A DNA stretch of 64,000 nucleotides from Sesamum alatum (Eukaryota; Streptophyta; Magnoliopsida; Lamiales; Pedaliaceae). Within the stretch, counting starts at the first letter, position 1. Each line of letters opens with the position of its first letter. The notes beneath the pieces were generated by a model, which was not told the origin of the DNA, searched no databases, and saw only the letters and a list, made by a program, of their open reading frames with translations. The stretch is from NCBI GenBank assembly GCA_034509735.1, contig JACGWO010000005.1, forward strand, positions 16,977,264 to 17,041,263, read 5' to 3'. Shown here piece by piece: positions 1 to 9,525 of this stretch. The position numbers and the translations under genes are program-made.

Positions 1-840
1 TAGTATGTCTTGAGGTGTGGGCCTAGGATAATAAAATTTTGTTTGCATAGGCTTCCTAGCATATTTCTCTATTTTATTTATTCCTTCTGGCAAATTTTTT
101 CTACTATTTTCAGTAGTGATATCATCACTTAAGGTATTTAATGTTAAGTCCCTAAATTTTTTATCCAATAATTTCTCTAATTCTCCTAAGAGTTTTAAAT
201 GGAAATCTTCAATTTCAGGAGGCGGTTGGATTGATGATTTTGCTATAACTTCTTTAACTCCACTAATTATCGTATTTTTAGAACTAATTTCTTGTTGCCA
301 ATTAGATATTGTATCTATTTTTTTATTTAGTTCCCTAATTTGTTCTCCTATAATATTTAAATACAAATTTGTATAATTTTGTTTTTTCATCAACTCATTA
401 ATTTGAGCCATTGTAATCATTAGGGTGTCATCTTCAATTAATTTTGAAAATACTTTGAAATTAATTTCTATTTCATTCGAGTTCATTTTAAATGATTGTT
501 GAGGTGGAAATATGTTATTAACAACTTTCCCATTATCTAGAAAATATTTTCTCTCTAATACGTTTAAATATTGTTCTGAATATTTAACGATAAACCAAGG
601 AACAAAAGCAACTATTTTATTCCTTATAGCTAATTCTTTATAGAATTGTGTAGAGATCATTTTTTGGTTTGTTATATTAAATTTTTCAAAGAACCATTTC
701 CTAAATGGCTTCCATCTCTCTTCCTTGAATTCTTTCTGAATTTCTTTTCTAACTAGAGATCCAGGACTAAAATCTATTATTTTATAATAATCCACAAATG
801 GGATCTCTGTTTCTAAATCAATTAGATCTAGACTATTCAT
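1..840 (-). pseudogene. Pararetroviral polyprotein, N-terminal part, unit 1 (cut by window edge)
   Basis: This is the start of the virus's large second frame, continuing out of the window at base 1. Its ATG (rc of 838-840) directly follows the movement-protein stop (rc of 841-843), giving a TAAATG stop-start junction that recurs in unit 2. The stretch is rich in Asn, Lys, Ile and Glu with no recognised domain; it precedes the capsid-like region that appears at 8832-9525 in the other unit. Several stops and frame changes break it. Role inferred from position only. Confidence 0.6.
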
Positions 841-1895
841 TTATAAACAGAAATTTATTTCTAAAGTTAATTCTTCATTTAATCTTAGATCCTTATATAT
901 TCCTTTAGTAATATTATTAGACTGAATCCTTATTTCTTCAACTCTATTTTCTCTTATATCCTGTTGGCTATTTTCTTCTTTAATTCGGGAAGTGGATGCT
1001 CTAGATGGAGTCATAATTTCAACTGGTGAAAAATATGATACTGTAGAATACCTTGAAGAATTGCTTCTGAAACATTTCGGTTGATTATTAATGAAGTCTA
1101 TTCTAACATTTCCTTCTAGATTTTGAATAATACTAGCATAATTACTTTCTATGTGACTTAACATTGGAACTTCTTTCTCAATTATCCAACTTTCTGGAAA
1201 CTCTATTTCACTCCATGTTATTTGTCTCCTAGTATTAATTCTAGAACTATGTAAATTTGTTTCAAAAATATAGTTTGTTCCAATGACTTACTGGCTTGTA
1301 TCCTACAGTTAGGATTAAGGGTATGGAGAAGTTTATAATATATTCTATAACATAAACATATTAATTCAGATCCGGGTGTATAATTATACCCATGAGTTTT
1401 AACATTTAATGTTAAAGCATCCAATATATTGGAATCCGACAAGGATAATTGTAAATTCGGATAAACATTAAAAAAAACTGGGCCGTGAGCTAGACTGGAC
1501 TATTATCCCAATCAAATATTTTTTCCAATCTAAACTTCTGGCATCTCTAAGGGCAGCTAAAAAGCTTTCAGGCAAACCTTCTAATGTTAAGGGTTTAAAG
1601 GCAATTTGTACTAGTCCTATATGTAAAAATTTATATTCATCCTGATAATGCCCTATATCCATAGCATCTAAAACTTTTATTATTCTTTCTTCATTATCAA
1701 GGCTATTGATTCTTCACTAGTCTTCACAATCTGTTTAGTCTTCCAGAAATTAAATCGGCCGAAATTATAAATTAATCTAGGATTTACCTTGGGAATTGTC
1801 CATTTATTTAATTGACTCAAATTTTTAGGAATTTCATATTCTTCCTTTTTGGAATTTTTAACAGTACTTATATCTGAAACAGATAAATATTGCAT
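841..1895 (-). pseudogene. Pararetroviral movement protein (30K superfamily), unit 1, broken
   Basis: Minus-strand pieces at 1680-1895, 1468-1662, 1218-1442 and 841-1164 line up with the longer frame of unit 2 (19965-20642). The central piece has the pattern of caulimovirid movement proteins: an Ile/Leu-rich helix followed by a PGSELICLCYRIYYKLL block (within 1218-1442). Such proteins line plasmodesmata and move virions between cells. The likely ATG is the reverse complement of 1893-1895, just downstream of the primer-binding site. At least three frame changes separate the pieces, so no functional protein can be made. Movement-protein identity is by pattern and position. Confidence 0.7.
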
Positions 1896-1952
1896 ATTAA
1901 GCAATATATTAAACAAGTACTGTTGAATTATCCAATACAACTTCAACAACAT

Positions 1953-1965
1953 GGATCTGATACCA
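1953..1965 (-). promoter_or_regulatory. Pararetrovirus primer-binding site, unit 1
   Basis: The minus strand reads TGGTATCAGATCC. Nearly the same 12-mer complementary to initiator tRNA-Met (TGGTATCAGAGC) primes minus-strand DNA in caulimovirids. Copies with small changes occur at 2965-2976 (TGGTATCAAAGC) and 21031-21042 (TGGTATCATAGC), always next to the same repeat block. Confidence 0.7.
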
Positions 1966-2024
1966 TACCATAAGGAGCCATGGCAAAATGCCACGGAGGG
2001 ATTGGGAATATACAAAATTTCGGC

Positions 2025-2150
2025 TTAAAATCCGACCATTTAGGTGGAATATAAATCCTGCCATGTAGGCGGAAGGCGAGAGATAGCAAAAATATACAAA
2101 AATCGCCATAAATCCGACCATGTAGGCGGAATGTAAATCCGACCATGTAG
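2025..2150 (-). repeat. Short tandem repeats around CCATGTAGGCGGA
   Basis: About four imperfect copies of a 20-30 bp unit (AATCCGACCATGTAGGCGGA on the plus strand) lie between primer site and promoter in copy 1. They recur at 3038-3170 and, truncated, at 21105-21144. They sit where the 35S-type leader of the viral RNA would lie. Confidence 0.7.
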
Positions 2151-2691
2151 GCGAAAGGCGATCAAAATAAAGCAGTTTCTTAAATTATGACATATGTAAA
2201 GAGAATTTAAATGAATAGGAATAGAGTAAATTTGGGAACCTTTTACGCTCCGTTAAATTAATAAGTACGGATTCAGTCTTAAAACACCACCTAAAGGCCC
2301 AAACAACGCCATATTCGGCAAAACCGGGGAGCAGTGCAACACAGACATCCTTCATACTCATAATTTAAGGGAACGACCCAAAGGGTCTCCTTTCCATATT
2401 CATTCATTTTCCCTGTATATTAATCATGAATTTAAAATACTCTTTTTCTTTTAGAACATTGCCATCTTCATTGTCATGGATAATTCAACAGTATAGATTT
2501 AGCCTTTCATTAGGCTAAGAGCAAAATTAAAAGGAATATAAATACGATAAATAAATACAATAATTTAAAGTAACAAACTTACAGAAGTGTAAACCCATGC
2601 ACAAAATTGAAGTCTTATTTAGTGAGGGAGGAAAAGATGATATACATGTACAAGAGTATTTCTAGCCTGCTCCTAATGAGCTAAGAGGGTG

Positions 2692-2699
2692 TATTTATA
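2692..2699 (-). promoter_or_regulatory. TATA box of pararetroviral pregenomic promoter, copy 1
   Basis: The minus strand reads TATAAATA in a conserved context, pointing toward the leader, primer site and movement protein. The same box is at 3677-3684 in copy 2. Position matches a 35S-type promoter; transcription is not shown. Confidence 0.6.
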
Positions 2700-2808
2700 G
2701 GAAAGGTCGGATCAGAAAGTATTATTTCAAATCCGTCCGTAATTGACAGGTGTCCTCTACATTGGAGACACATGGCTGGAGTTATTTCCAGACATGCTGC
2801 ATGAATGA

Positions 2809-2879
2809 CACGTGTTGTTTTATGTGTGACACGTGTTGCTGCATGTGTGAGACGTGTTCGTATCTTTGACTCGGTCAAA
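2809..2879. promoter_or_regulatory. G-box/W-box cluster upstream of viral TATA, copy 1
   Basis: Two CACGTG G-boxes (2809-2814, 2830-2835) and a mutated third (GACGTG) lie 110-160 bp upstream of the minus-strand TATA box. They are followed by the paired W-box TTTGACTCGGTCAAA (2865-2879). Plant bZIP/bHLH and WRKY factors bind such sites; use here is inferred. Confidence 0.5.
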
Positions 2880-3676
2880 ATTTTTCGACTTTGTCTTCTT
2901 CCGGCATTATGCTGTCTGCTTTCATTTCTTCATTATTTTGGAGAAATTACTTTCTTCCAATTCTGCTTTGATACCATAAGGAGCCATGGCAAAATGCCAT
3001 GGAGGGATCGGGAATATACAAAATCTCGTCTTAAAATCCGACCATGTAGGTGGAATATAAATCCGGCCATGTAGGCGGAAGGCGAGAGATAGCAAAAATA
3101 TACAAAAATCGCCATAAATCTGACCATGTAGGCGGAATGTAAATCCGACCATGTAGGCGAAAGGCGATCAAAATAAAGGAGTATCTTAAATTGTGACATC
3201 TATAAAGAGAATTTAAATTTGGGAACCTTTTACGTTCCGTTAAATTAATAAGTACGGATTTAGTCTTAAAACACCACCTAAAGGCCCAAACAACGCCATA
3301 TTCGGCAAAACTGGGCAGCAGTGCAACACAGACATCCTTCATACTCATAATTTAAGGGAACGACCCAAAGGGTCTTCTTTCCATATTCATTCATTTTCCC
3401 TGTATATTTATCATGAATTTAAAATACTTTTTTTTTTAGAACCTTGCCATCTTCGTTGTCATTGATAATTCAACAGTATAGATTTAACCTTTCATTAGGC
3501 TAAGAGCAAAATTAAAAGGAATATAAATACGATAAATAAATACAATAATTTAAAGTACAAAACTTACAGAAGTGTAAACCCGTGCACAAAACTGAAGTCT
3601 TATTTAGTGAGGGAGGAAAAGATGATATACATGTACAAGAGTATTTCTAGCCTGTTCCTAATGAGCTAAGAGGGTG

Positions 3677-3684
3677 TATTTATA
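3677..3684 (-). promoter_or_regulatory. TATA box of pararetroviral promoter, copy 2
   Basis: The minus strand reads TATAAATA, in the same context as 2692-2699. It has the better-preserved upstream cluster at 3794-3864. Confidence 0.6.
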
Positions 3685-3793
3685 GGAAAGGTCGGATGTG
3701 AAAGTATTATTTCAAGTCCATCCGCAATTGACAAGTGTCCTCTGCATTGGAGACACATGGCTGGAGTTATTTCCAGACATGCTGCATGAATGA

Positions 3794-3864
3794 CACGTGT
3801 TGCTGTATGTGTGACACGTGTTGCTGCATGTGTGACACGTGTTCATGTCTTTGACTCGGTCAAA
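3794..3864. promoter_or_regulatory. Triple G-box with 21-bp spacing plus paired W-box, copy 2
   Basis: CACGTG occurs at 3794-3799, 3815-3820 and 3836-3841, exactly 21 bp apart, each within TGACACGTGTT. A symmetrical W-box pair TTTGACTCGGTCAAA follows at 3850-3864. The cluster is about 110 bp upstream of the minus-strand TATA box. Confidence 0.55.
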
Positions 3865-3906
3865 ATTTTCCGACTTTGTCTTCTTCCGGCATTATGTTGT
3901 CTGCTT

Positions 3907-5409
3907 TCATTTCTTCATTATTTTGGAGAAATTACTTTGTTCCGATTCTGCTTCAGATCTCTTGTGGTAATCTATTCTTTGTTCTTCCGAAGATTCAGAA
4001 GTCCCAACTTTTGACTTAGCTTTCAAAGCAGTCCTGATTCTCTGAAATAATTGATCAAGCATAATTTCGGGATTGGGTTCTTCAAATGGGTCTTGTGACT
4101 CTCCTGCTAAACAAGAATACTTATTTTCTTCATCTTTGGAAGAGATTTCCATTCGGGATTCTGCTCCTGTCAGATTTCGTTTGAGGTCTTTCTGGACATG
4201 ATTGAGAAATTCCTCAATCATTTGTTCTTTAGAGATGATACCTCTTTTGCTCCTGATTTTTTTGTGGTATTTGCTCAAAGGGGCTAGGAGTCTGATTTTC
4301 TTCCTTCTCCAGGAGTGCCTTGTATTCTTGAAGCTTTTCCTCCATTTCATCGAGTGCTTCTTGATAAAAATATTTTTTTTTTATTTCTGGATTGATGAGC
4401 ATTAATTTGCTCCAGAACTTAGAACAAGATTTTCTTTTAATACAGGGAATTTTTTGTAGGGTCATTCCTACTTCAGGTAGCCATTTCCATATCCATGGAA
4501 GTGAGAATTTCATAAAAAAAAAGAATGAGGCCATACTTTCAATCCATTTCTGTGATTTCTCCACCTGGATAATTTTGGCGAACAATTGATCCATTCCGTA
4601 AAATAACCCTGGAAAATTTCAGGGAGTATAGAAATTGGAGGACCATAATTTAACCACCATTGAAATACCCAATTTGGTACTTCTTGTTGGAAAACTAATG
4701 GACAAATTTTAAAAAACCACGTGTGTTTTCTCTTGTAATTTTCATAGAGAAAAGTTTTGTTAAACTCTTCAACATAATCCCGATAATTGAATTTTATCGG
4801 GGATTTAGATTCTGGGTGAATATATTCTTTTTCACCTAATGGGTTGATTGCCCATTCAACAGCAGTGATGAATTTTTCTATTACTGCTTTTGAGTAATTA
4901 AATTCTGTTCCATTGTTGGAATAAGTGTGAGTAATTTCAACACTTTGCATTGCTTTCAGGATGCACTCATAATGAGCTCTCGGTTTATATGAAACTGTTG
5001 TGAATGCTGTCACATCCAGATATCTTTTCATTAGATACCATGGATCTTTCTCCCACCTTAAATCCTCATTTTTCAGGACTATAATTACTTCCTGATGTTC
5101 ACTAAATTTATAGTTTGCTAATTCATCTTCTTCTTCAAGTATTTTAGCATAAGATACTGAAGAAGATGATACTTCTTTGGCGGTGATTTTTTTCTACTCC
5201 TTTTTAAATATGAGGAATTGTAGGAAGAGCTCATTTTTTTCCTCAGAGACTTCACTATATTTTCCTATTCTGGAAATATTGTCTTTAATTAATGATCTGT
5301 TACCTTGGCGTATAATTTCGCCTGGTCTAAATCTACCTCCTCTTTGATTGGAGGAGTTTCTGCCTCTTCCTCTTTGAGAAAGCATTCCTGCAATAAAAAG
5401 ATTATTCAT
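3907..5409 (-). pseudogene. Last viral frame, function unknown, broken
   Basis: Fragments at 5194-5409, 4510-5031, 4229-4594 and 3907-4350 follow one another in shifting frames. The first begins with an ATG placed directly after the preceding stop (TAAATG at 5407-5412) and is Arg/Gly-rich (QRGRGRNSSNQRGGRF), a composition typical of nucleic-acid-binding tails. The middle is Trp- and Tyr-rich, and the end is charged and probably coiled. In several caulimovirid genera the last frame encodes the inclusion-body/transactivator protein, and this could be its counterpart, but I see no diagnostic motif. At least three frameshifts inactivate it. Function unassigned. Confidence 0.5.
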
Positions 5410-5772
5410 TTAACCGGCATATATACAGGCCATTTTTTGGTGATATAGCAAATTTTCTATCCAAATATTTTTTATGCGATAATGATAAGACATGTCTGCA
5501 TCTGTACGTTGAACAAGAATTTCAGAAATAATCTTTTTTGTTTCCTCAATCTTTTTTCTTATTATTCTTTGAATTCTTTTGAGTCGTGCCTTATATTTGA
5601 TTGGCTCATCCCAAAATTCAAATTTATATACAGGCCATTTTAACCCATTCATCCAATAATTCTCTCCTTCAATTCTATCTTCAACCCAATAATCTGGGAT
5701 TTTAGAGAAGGTACTTACTCCTATAAAGAATTCTCCTCCAATCCAGTTAAATTTTCCAATGTCTATGTTCAT
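5410..5772 (-). pseudogene. Small viral frame of 120 residues, function unknown
   Basis: This uninterrupted 120-codon frame overlaps the end of the RNase H frame by about 26 bp (its ATG is the reverse complement of 5770-5772; the RNase H stop is at 5747-5749). It is abutted downstream by the next frame through a TAAATG junction. It is rich in aromatic and basic residues (several Trp; a KRIQRIIRKKIEETKK helix near the middle). I recognise no domain. Overlapping and stop-start coupled frames fit the polycistronic translation known for caulimovirids. Because the rest of the genome is broken, it is listed as part of a dead element, although this frame is itself open. Confidence 0.45.
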
Positions 5773-8394
5773 TTAGATATTCTCTTGATAAGAAATCTGG
5801 GAGACTATTAGTCTTTCCTTTAATGTGATCTATTGTAGAACTAAATTGGGATAAATGTGCTTGCCATCTGGCAAACATTTGTTTAGAAACATCATTCTTA
5901 AAGTCTTTATTAAACATAAACTTAGCAGCAGAATAATCTGTTCTGGTAATAAATTCTTGATTTAATAAGTCATCTTGGAATTTTAGAACACATTTAACGA
6001 TAGCAAGAACTTCTTTAGCCACTGTAGCGTAATTTAACTGGGCTGCTTTCCATTTTTCAGAATGGAATCTAACTTAATATTCTTGCTTATTATTATCAAT
6101 TTGCTTCAATATTCCTCCAAATCCTATTTCAGAAGCATATGTCTCTATTATTTTCTTCCAATTAGGATTTGCGAGTGTCAGACATGATAATGATTTAACC
6201 TTTTATTTTATTAGCCTACCTGCTTTAGTGTGATCCTCTGTCCATTCCGATGGATTTTTCTTAAGCCTATCATATAATAATGTTGTGTCTTGTGCAAGAA
6301 TTTTGTAATATGGAGCTATATAATTTAGGCTTTTTAAAAATCTCTGTAATTGAGTTCTATCAATAATTTTATCAGGAAACTTATCGGCAAACTCTATGCA
6401 TCTGTTAATGGGAATTATTTCTCCCTTTTCAATATTGTGGCCTAAAAATCTTATCTTAGTTTGGAAGATACTCATTTTTTGTTTAGATATTACTAATCCA
6501 TTTTGGATGACTAATTTTTAAACATCTCTAAATGTTTAAAGTGGTCTTCTATGTTATTAGAAAAAACTAAGATGTCATCAATATAAATAATAATAAAGTT
6601 CGAGAATTGGTTAAAAATATCATTCATGATATTTTAGAATTCTGAAGGTGCATTTTTCAGACCGAAAGGCATTACATTCCACTCATAATGGCCAAAAGGA
6701 ACTATAAATGCAGTTTTATATCTGTCTGATTCATTTATCTGGATCTGCCAATATCCTGATTTTAAATCAAATTTTAGAAAAATTATTGCCTTATGTAATC
6801 TATATAAAAGGTCTTTCTTATTGGGGATTGGATACCTTATCCATTTTAAGACCTTATTGAGGGGCTTGTAATTAATAACAAGTCTAGGTCTCCCCTCTTT
6901 CCTGTTCTGCATGTTTATTAACATAAAAAGCAGTACATGACCAAGGTGATTTAGAGTATCTAATTAGTTTTTTATCTATTAATCTTTTAAGTTCTTCTTT
7001 GCATAACTCTAAATATTCGGAGTTCATTTGACAAGGCCTTGCCTTAGTGGGAATATTTTTCTCCAAAAATTTAGTTTCATAAGGGAGGCTTACAATATGT
7101 TTTTTTCTGTGCCAAAATGCATTAGGATGTTCATTACATGTCTCAAGTTCGAATCTATTTTGTACCATTTTGATTTTTGCTTGTAATTTTGGATTTTCAA
7201 GTAACTCATCTATCTATAGAGAATTAATTTCTTCTTTTATGAAACAGATTTGATTTGTTTTAGAAATTATTAAATCTCTTATTTCATTAATAACCTTATC
7301 CATTGGTTGAGTAATAAATTCAAATTTTATTATCTCATCCTCAAATGTTCCTATTATGCCTTTGTCATTAATCCGTTTTATTGGGAAAATCTTTTTTAGG
7401 AAGGGTGTGCCTAGGATTATGTCATTTGTTAAGTCCTTAATTAATAGGAAACTCATAGGGATACATTTTTTATTGTTACATATATAAGCTTTTGGGGTTT
7501 TAAAACTTATGTTCAATTTTTGCCCATTAGCAGAGGATAATGAATGAGTTATTTTTTCAAAGTATTTGGTTGGTATTAACCCTTCTTTTATACAACTAAT
7601 ATCTGCCCCACTATCTACTAGGGCAATAAATGTTTTTTTAAAATTATTACTTATCAACAAGTCAATCTTTACATTCCATTTTTGATTAGTCACTACCTCT
7701 AATGTGGATAGGAAATTATCCTCAATTTTCTCTTTCCTTAATTCAATGAATTTATTGTTTTTATCTATTTCTAATATTTCTATCCTAGTAGTAAGAGTCT
7801 GATTATATTTCTTAATATTTTTTATTTCTTCTTTTAATTTTTCTACTTCTAATTTTAGATCTTCTGCAGTGGAAGGATTGTCTTTAATTGTTTGTTTTTT
7901 CTCGAAGTATTCTTGTAACTTCAGTAATTGTATAAGGTTCAAATGGTTTACTAATTAAGTTTTCATATGCCTGATTTGACTCAGACGATGAATCTTTATT
8001 ATTATCCATTTTACTAAGAATAATATTTCTTATCTCAGGGTCTTGAATTTCCCTAAGCAATTGAACTATATGATTATCTGTAAGGACATTTACTGTTGCT
8101 ATCTTTGAATTGTGCCATTAATTCATAAAATTCATCATCTGATTCTTCTTCATTAGTCCCTTGTTTACATGGACATGAGGAATTTTCTTCTTTTGATTCA
8201 TCCGAAGTCAATAAATTTTCAGGATTTTCTTCTATATTTCCTAATTCGTCTTGACTATCTTTTTCTTCTAATTCCTCAGATTCGGAGGATTCTTTTCCTT
8301 CAAAAAATATTGTATTTATTATATTTTATTTTTCTTGGTCTTCTAATTTAAGACTATTAATCTTCTTTTTTAATCTTTTAGCTCTTTTATTTCT

Positions 8395-8436
8395 ACATCT
8401 ATTTGCAAGGTGGTCTGTTTCACCACATATGTAACA
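8395..8436 (-). other. CCHC zinc knuckle of viral capsid protein
   Basis: The minus strand encodes CYICGETDHLANRC, a perfect CX2CX4HX4C knuckle, in a stretch otherwise broken by frameshifts. Such knuckles package viral RNA in caulimovirid capsid proteins. Confidence 0.85.
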
Positions 8437-9520
8437 TCTTCTTATCTTTTTTGTTACATTATTTTTAGTTTTTCATTCGTCTTTTCTGGTTATGTTTCTT
8501 TGTTTATTTTTTTCCTTTCTATCACTTTGTTTTTTTATGTCTTTTTCCTCTGGGGTCCTATATTTGGAATTTTTTGTCTATCTGACGGCATCATTTCTAC
8601 TCTAAATTGAGCACAAAATTCTCCTAGTTGTTTCTTCTCTGTTAAATTTTATCTTTTAATTTGTTTATTTAATCTTATTTCATTGCATAGATTTGAACCT
8701 TCTTGAATGCAAGTTCTAATTAACTTCCCATAAGTATATTGATTATAATTTATTGCTACCCCTCCATTTCTAAGATTCTTCCTAACTCTTTCAGCGAATA
8801 GGTGAGGAAGACCATCGATGAATCTAGATTTTTAGTGAGCATCATTGGATTCTGGGAGTTCCGTTACTCTAGTAAGGAAGACATCTTTGTAGAATCTAAA
8901 GGATGTTAGAGTTTTACATTGGAAATTCTGTAATAGGGTCCTAATATTTTCATTATTATCGGACCATCTCCCTGTAAAATGTTCTACTATATTTATGGCA
9001 AGAGTATAAACTGCTTGTTCTTCCATATTTTCTGGTTTGACTGTACTCAAAATTTCATTTCTGTCCATCGGGCTAAGATAATTATCCCACCAACCTTTTA
9101 ATTGGCCCGTAAACCCTGCTATAATCATTTTAGCAATAGCCTTATCTGTATTATTATTTGCTTTACAGACAGTACTGTACATCATCATTCTATGAATAGT
9201 ATTATAGATTTGTCTTTCTGTATATCCATCAATATTCCATTCATAAATTTGTTTTCCGTTATAGCTATGCTGGTCATAAATCTCTTGTTCCTCATATAGT
9301 ATGTCTTGAGGTGTGGGCCTAGGATAATAAAATTTTGTTTGCATAGGCTTCCTAGCATATTTCTCTATTTTATTTATTCCTTCTGGCAAATTTTTTCTAC
9401 TATTTTCAGTAGTGATATCATCACTTAAGGTATTTAATTTTAAGTCCCTAAATTTTTGATCCAATAATTTCTCTAATTCTCGTAAAGGTTTTAAATGGAA
9501 ATCTTCAATTTCAGGAAGCG

Positions 9521-9525
9521 GTTGG
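9521..9525. repeat. Target-site duplication of E1, left copy (GTTGG)
   Basis: GTTGG here and at 19348-19352 flank the TG...CA ends of E1 exactly. Joining the flanks restores viral sequence homologous to 215-235 of this window. Confidence 0.95.

Larger units (their letters stand above)
1971..2968 (-). repeat. Pararetrovirus non-coding region, direct repeat copy 1
   Basis: About 1 kb, repeated head-to-tail at 2977-3953. It contains the short CCATGTAGGCGGA-type repeats, a TATA box and an upstream G-box/W-box cluster. At its high-coordinate end it carries the C-terminal codons of the last viral frame, which are also present at the end of copy 2. The copies differ by scattered substitutions and small indels. 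Confidence 0.85.
2977..3953 (-). repeat. Pararetrovirus non-coding region, direct repeat copy 2
   Basis: Second copy of the 1-kb block, offset 1006 bp from copy 1, preceded by its own degenerate primer site at 2965-2976. It runs into the coding region at 3907-3953. It carries a TATA box at 3677-3684 and an intact G-box triplet. Confidence 0.85.
1..9525 (-). mobile_element. Endogenous pararetrovirus (Caulimoviridae), left part of a tandem array
   Basis: Minus-strand frames show, in viral order, a movement protein (841-1895), a polyprotein with a CCHC knuckle, aspartic protease, reverse transcriptase and RNase H (5747-9525), two further frames (3907-5772) and a non-coding region with a primer-binding site and TATA boxes. 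No integrase is visible, as expected for Caulimoviridae. Bases 1-229 repeat 9297-9525 with only a handful of differences, so one circularly permuted unit is about 9296 bp and a second unit follows. Frames are interrupted by stops and frameshifts throughout, so this is an old inactive copy. The genus is not assignable by eye; Florendovirus, Petuvirus and Solendovirus relatives are candidates. Confidence 0.9.
5747..9525 (-). pseudogene. Pararetroviral polyprotein: capsid-like, CCHC knuckle, protease, RT, RNase H
   Basis: Minus-strand frames run in polyprotein order. 8832-9464 is capsid-like and Trp/Tyr-rich. A CCHC knuckle lies at 8395-8436. 7214-7942 holds a coiled coil (about residues 25-75) followed by a retropepsin-type DSGAD (residues 110-114 of that frame). 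6634-7168 and 6203-6475 are reverse transcriptase, with an INYKPLNKV block, a FDLKSGYWQI block and YIDD at 6574-6585. 5747-6022 is RNase H ending in LSREY. Together these replicate the viral genome by reverse transcription. Stops and frameshifts separate the pieces. The N-terminal part lies beyond copia element E1, at 19348-19964. Confidence 0.88.

Noticed and set aside
3785..3845. Regularly spaced repeats resembling a CRISPR array
   Set aside because: The spacing is one short tandem unit with G-boxes in a plant viral promoter; there are no unique spacers of constant length and no cas genes.
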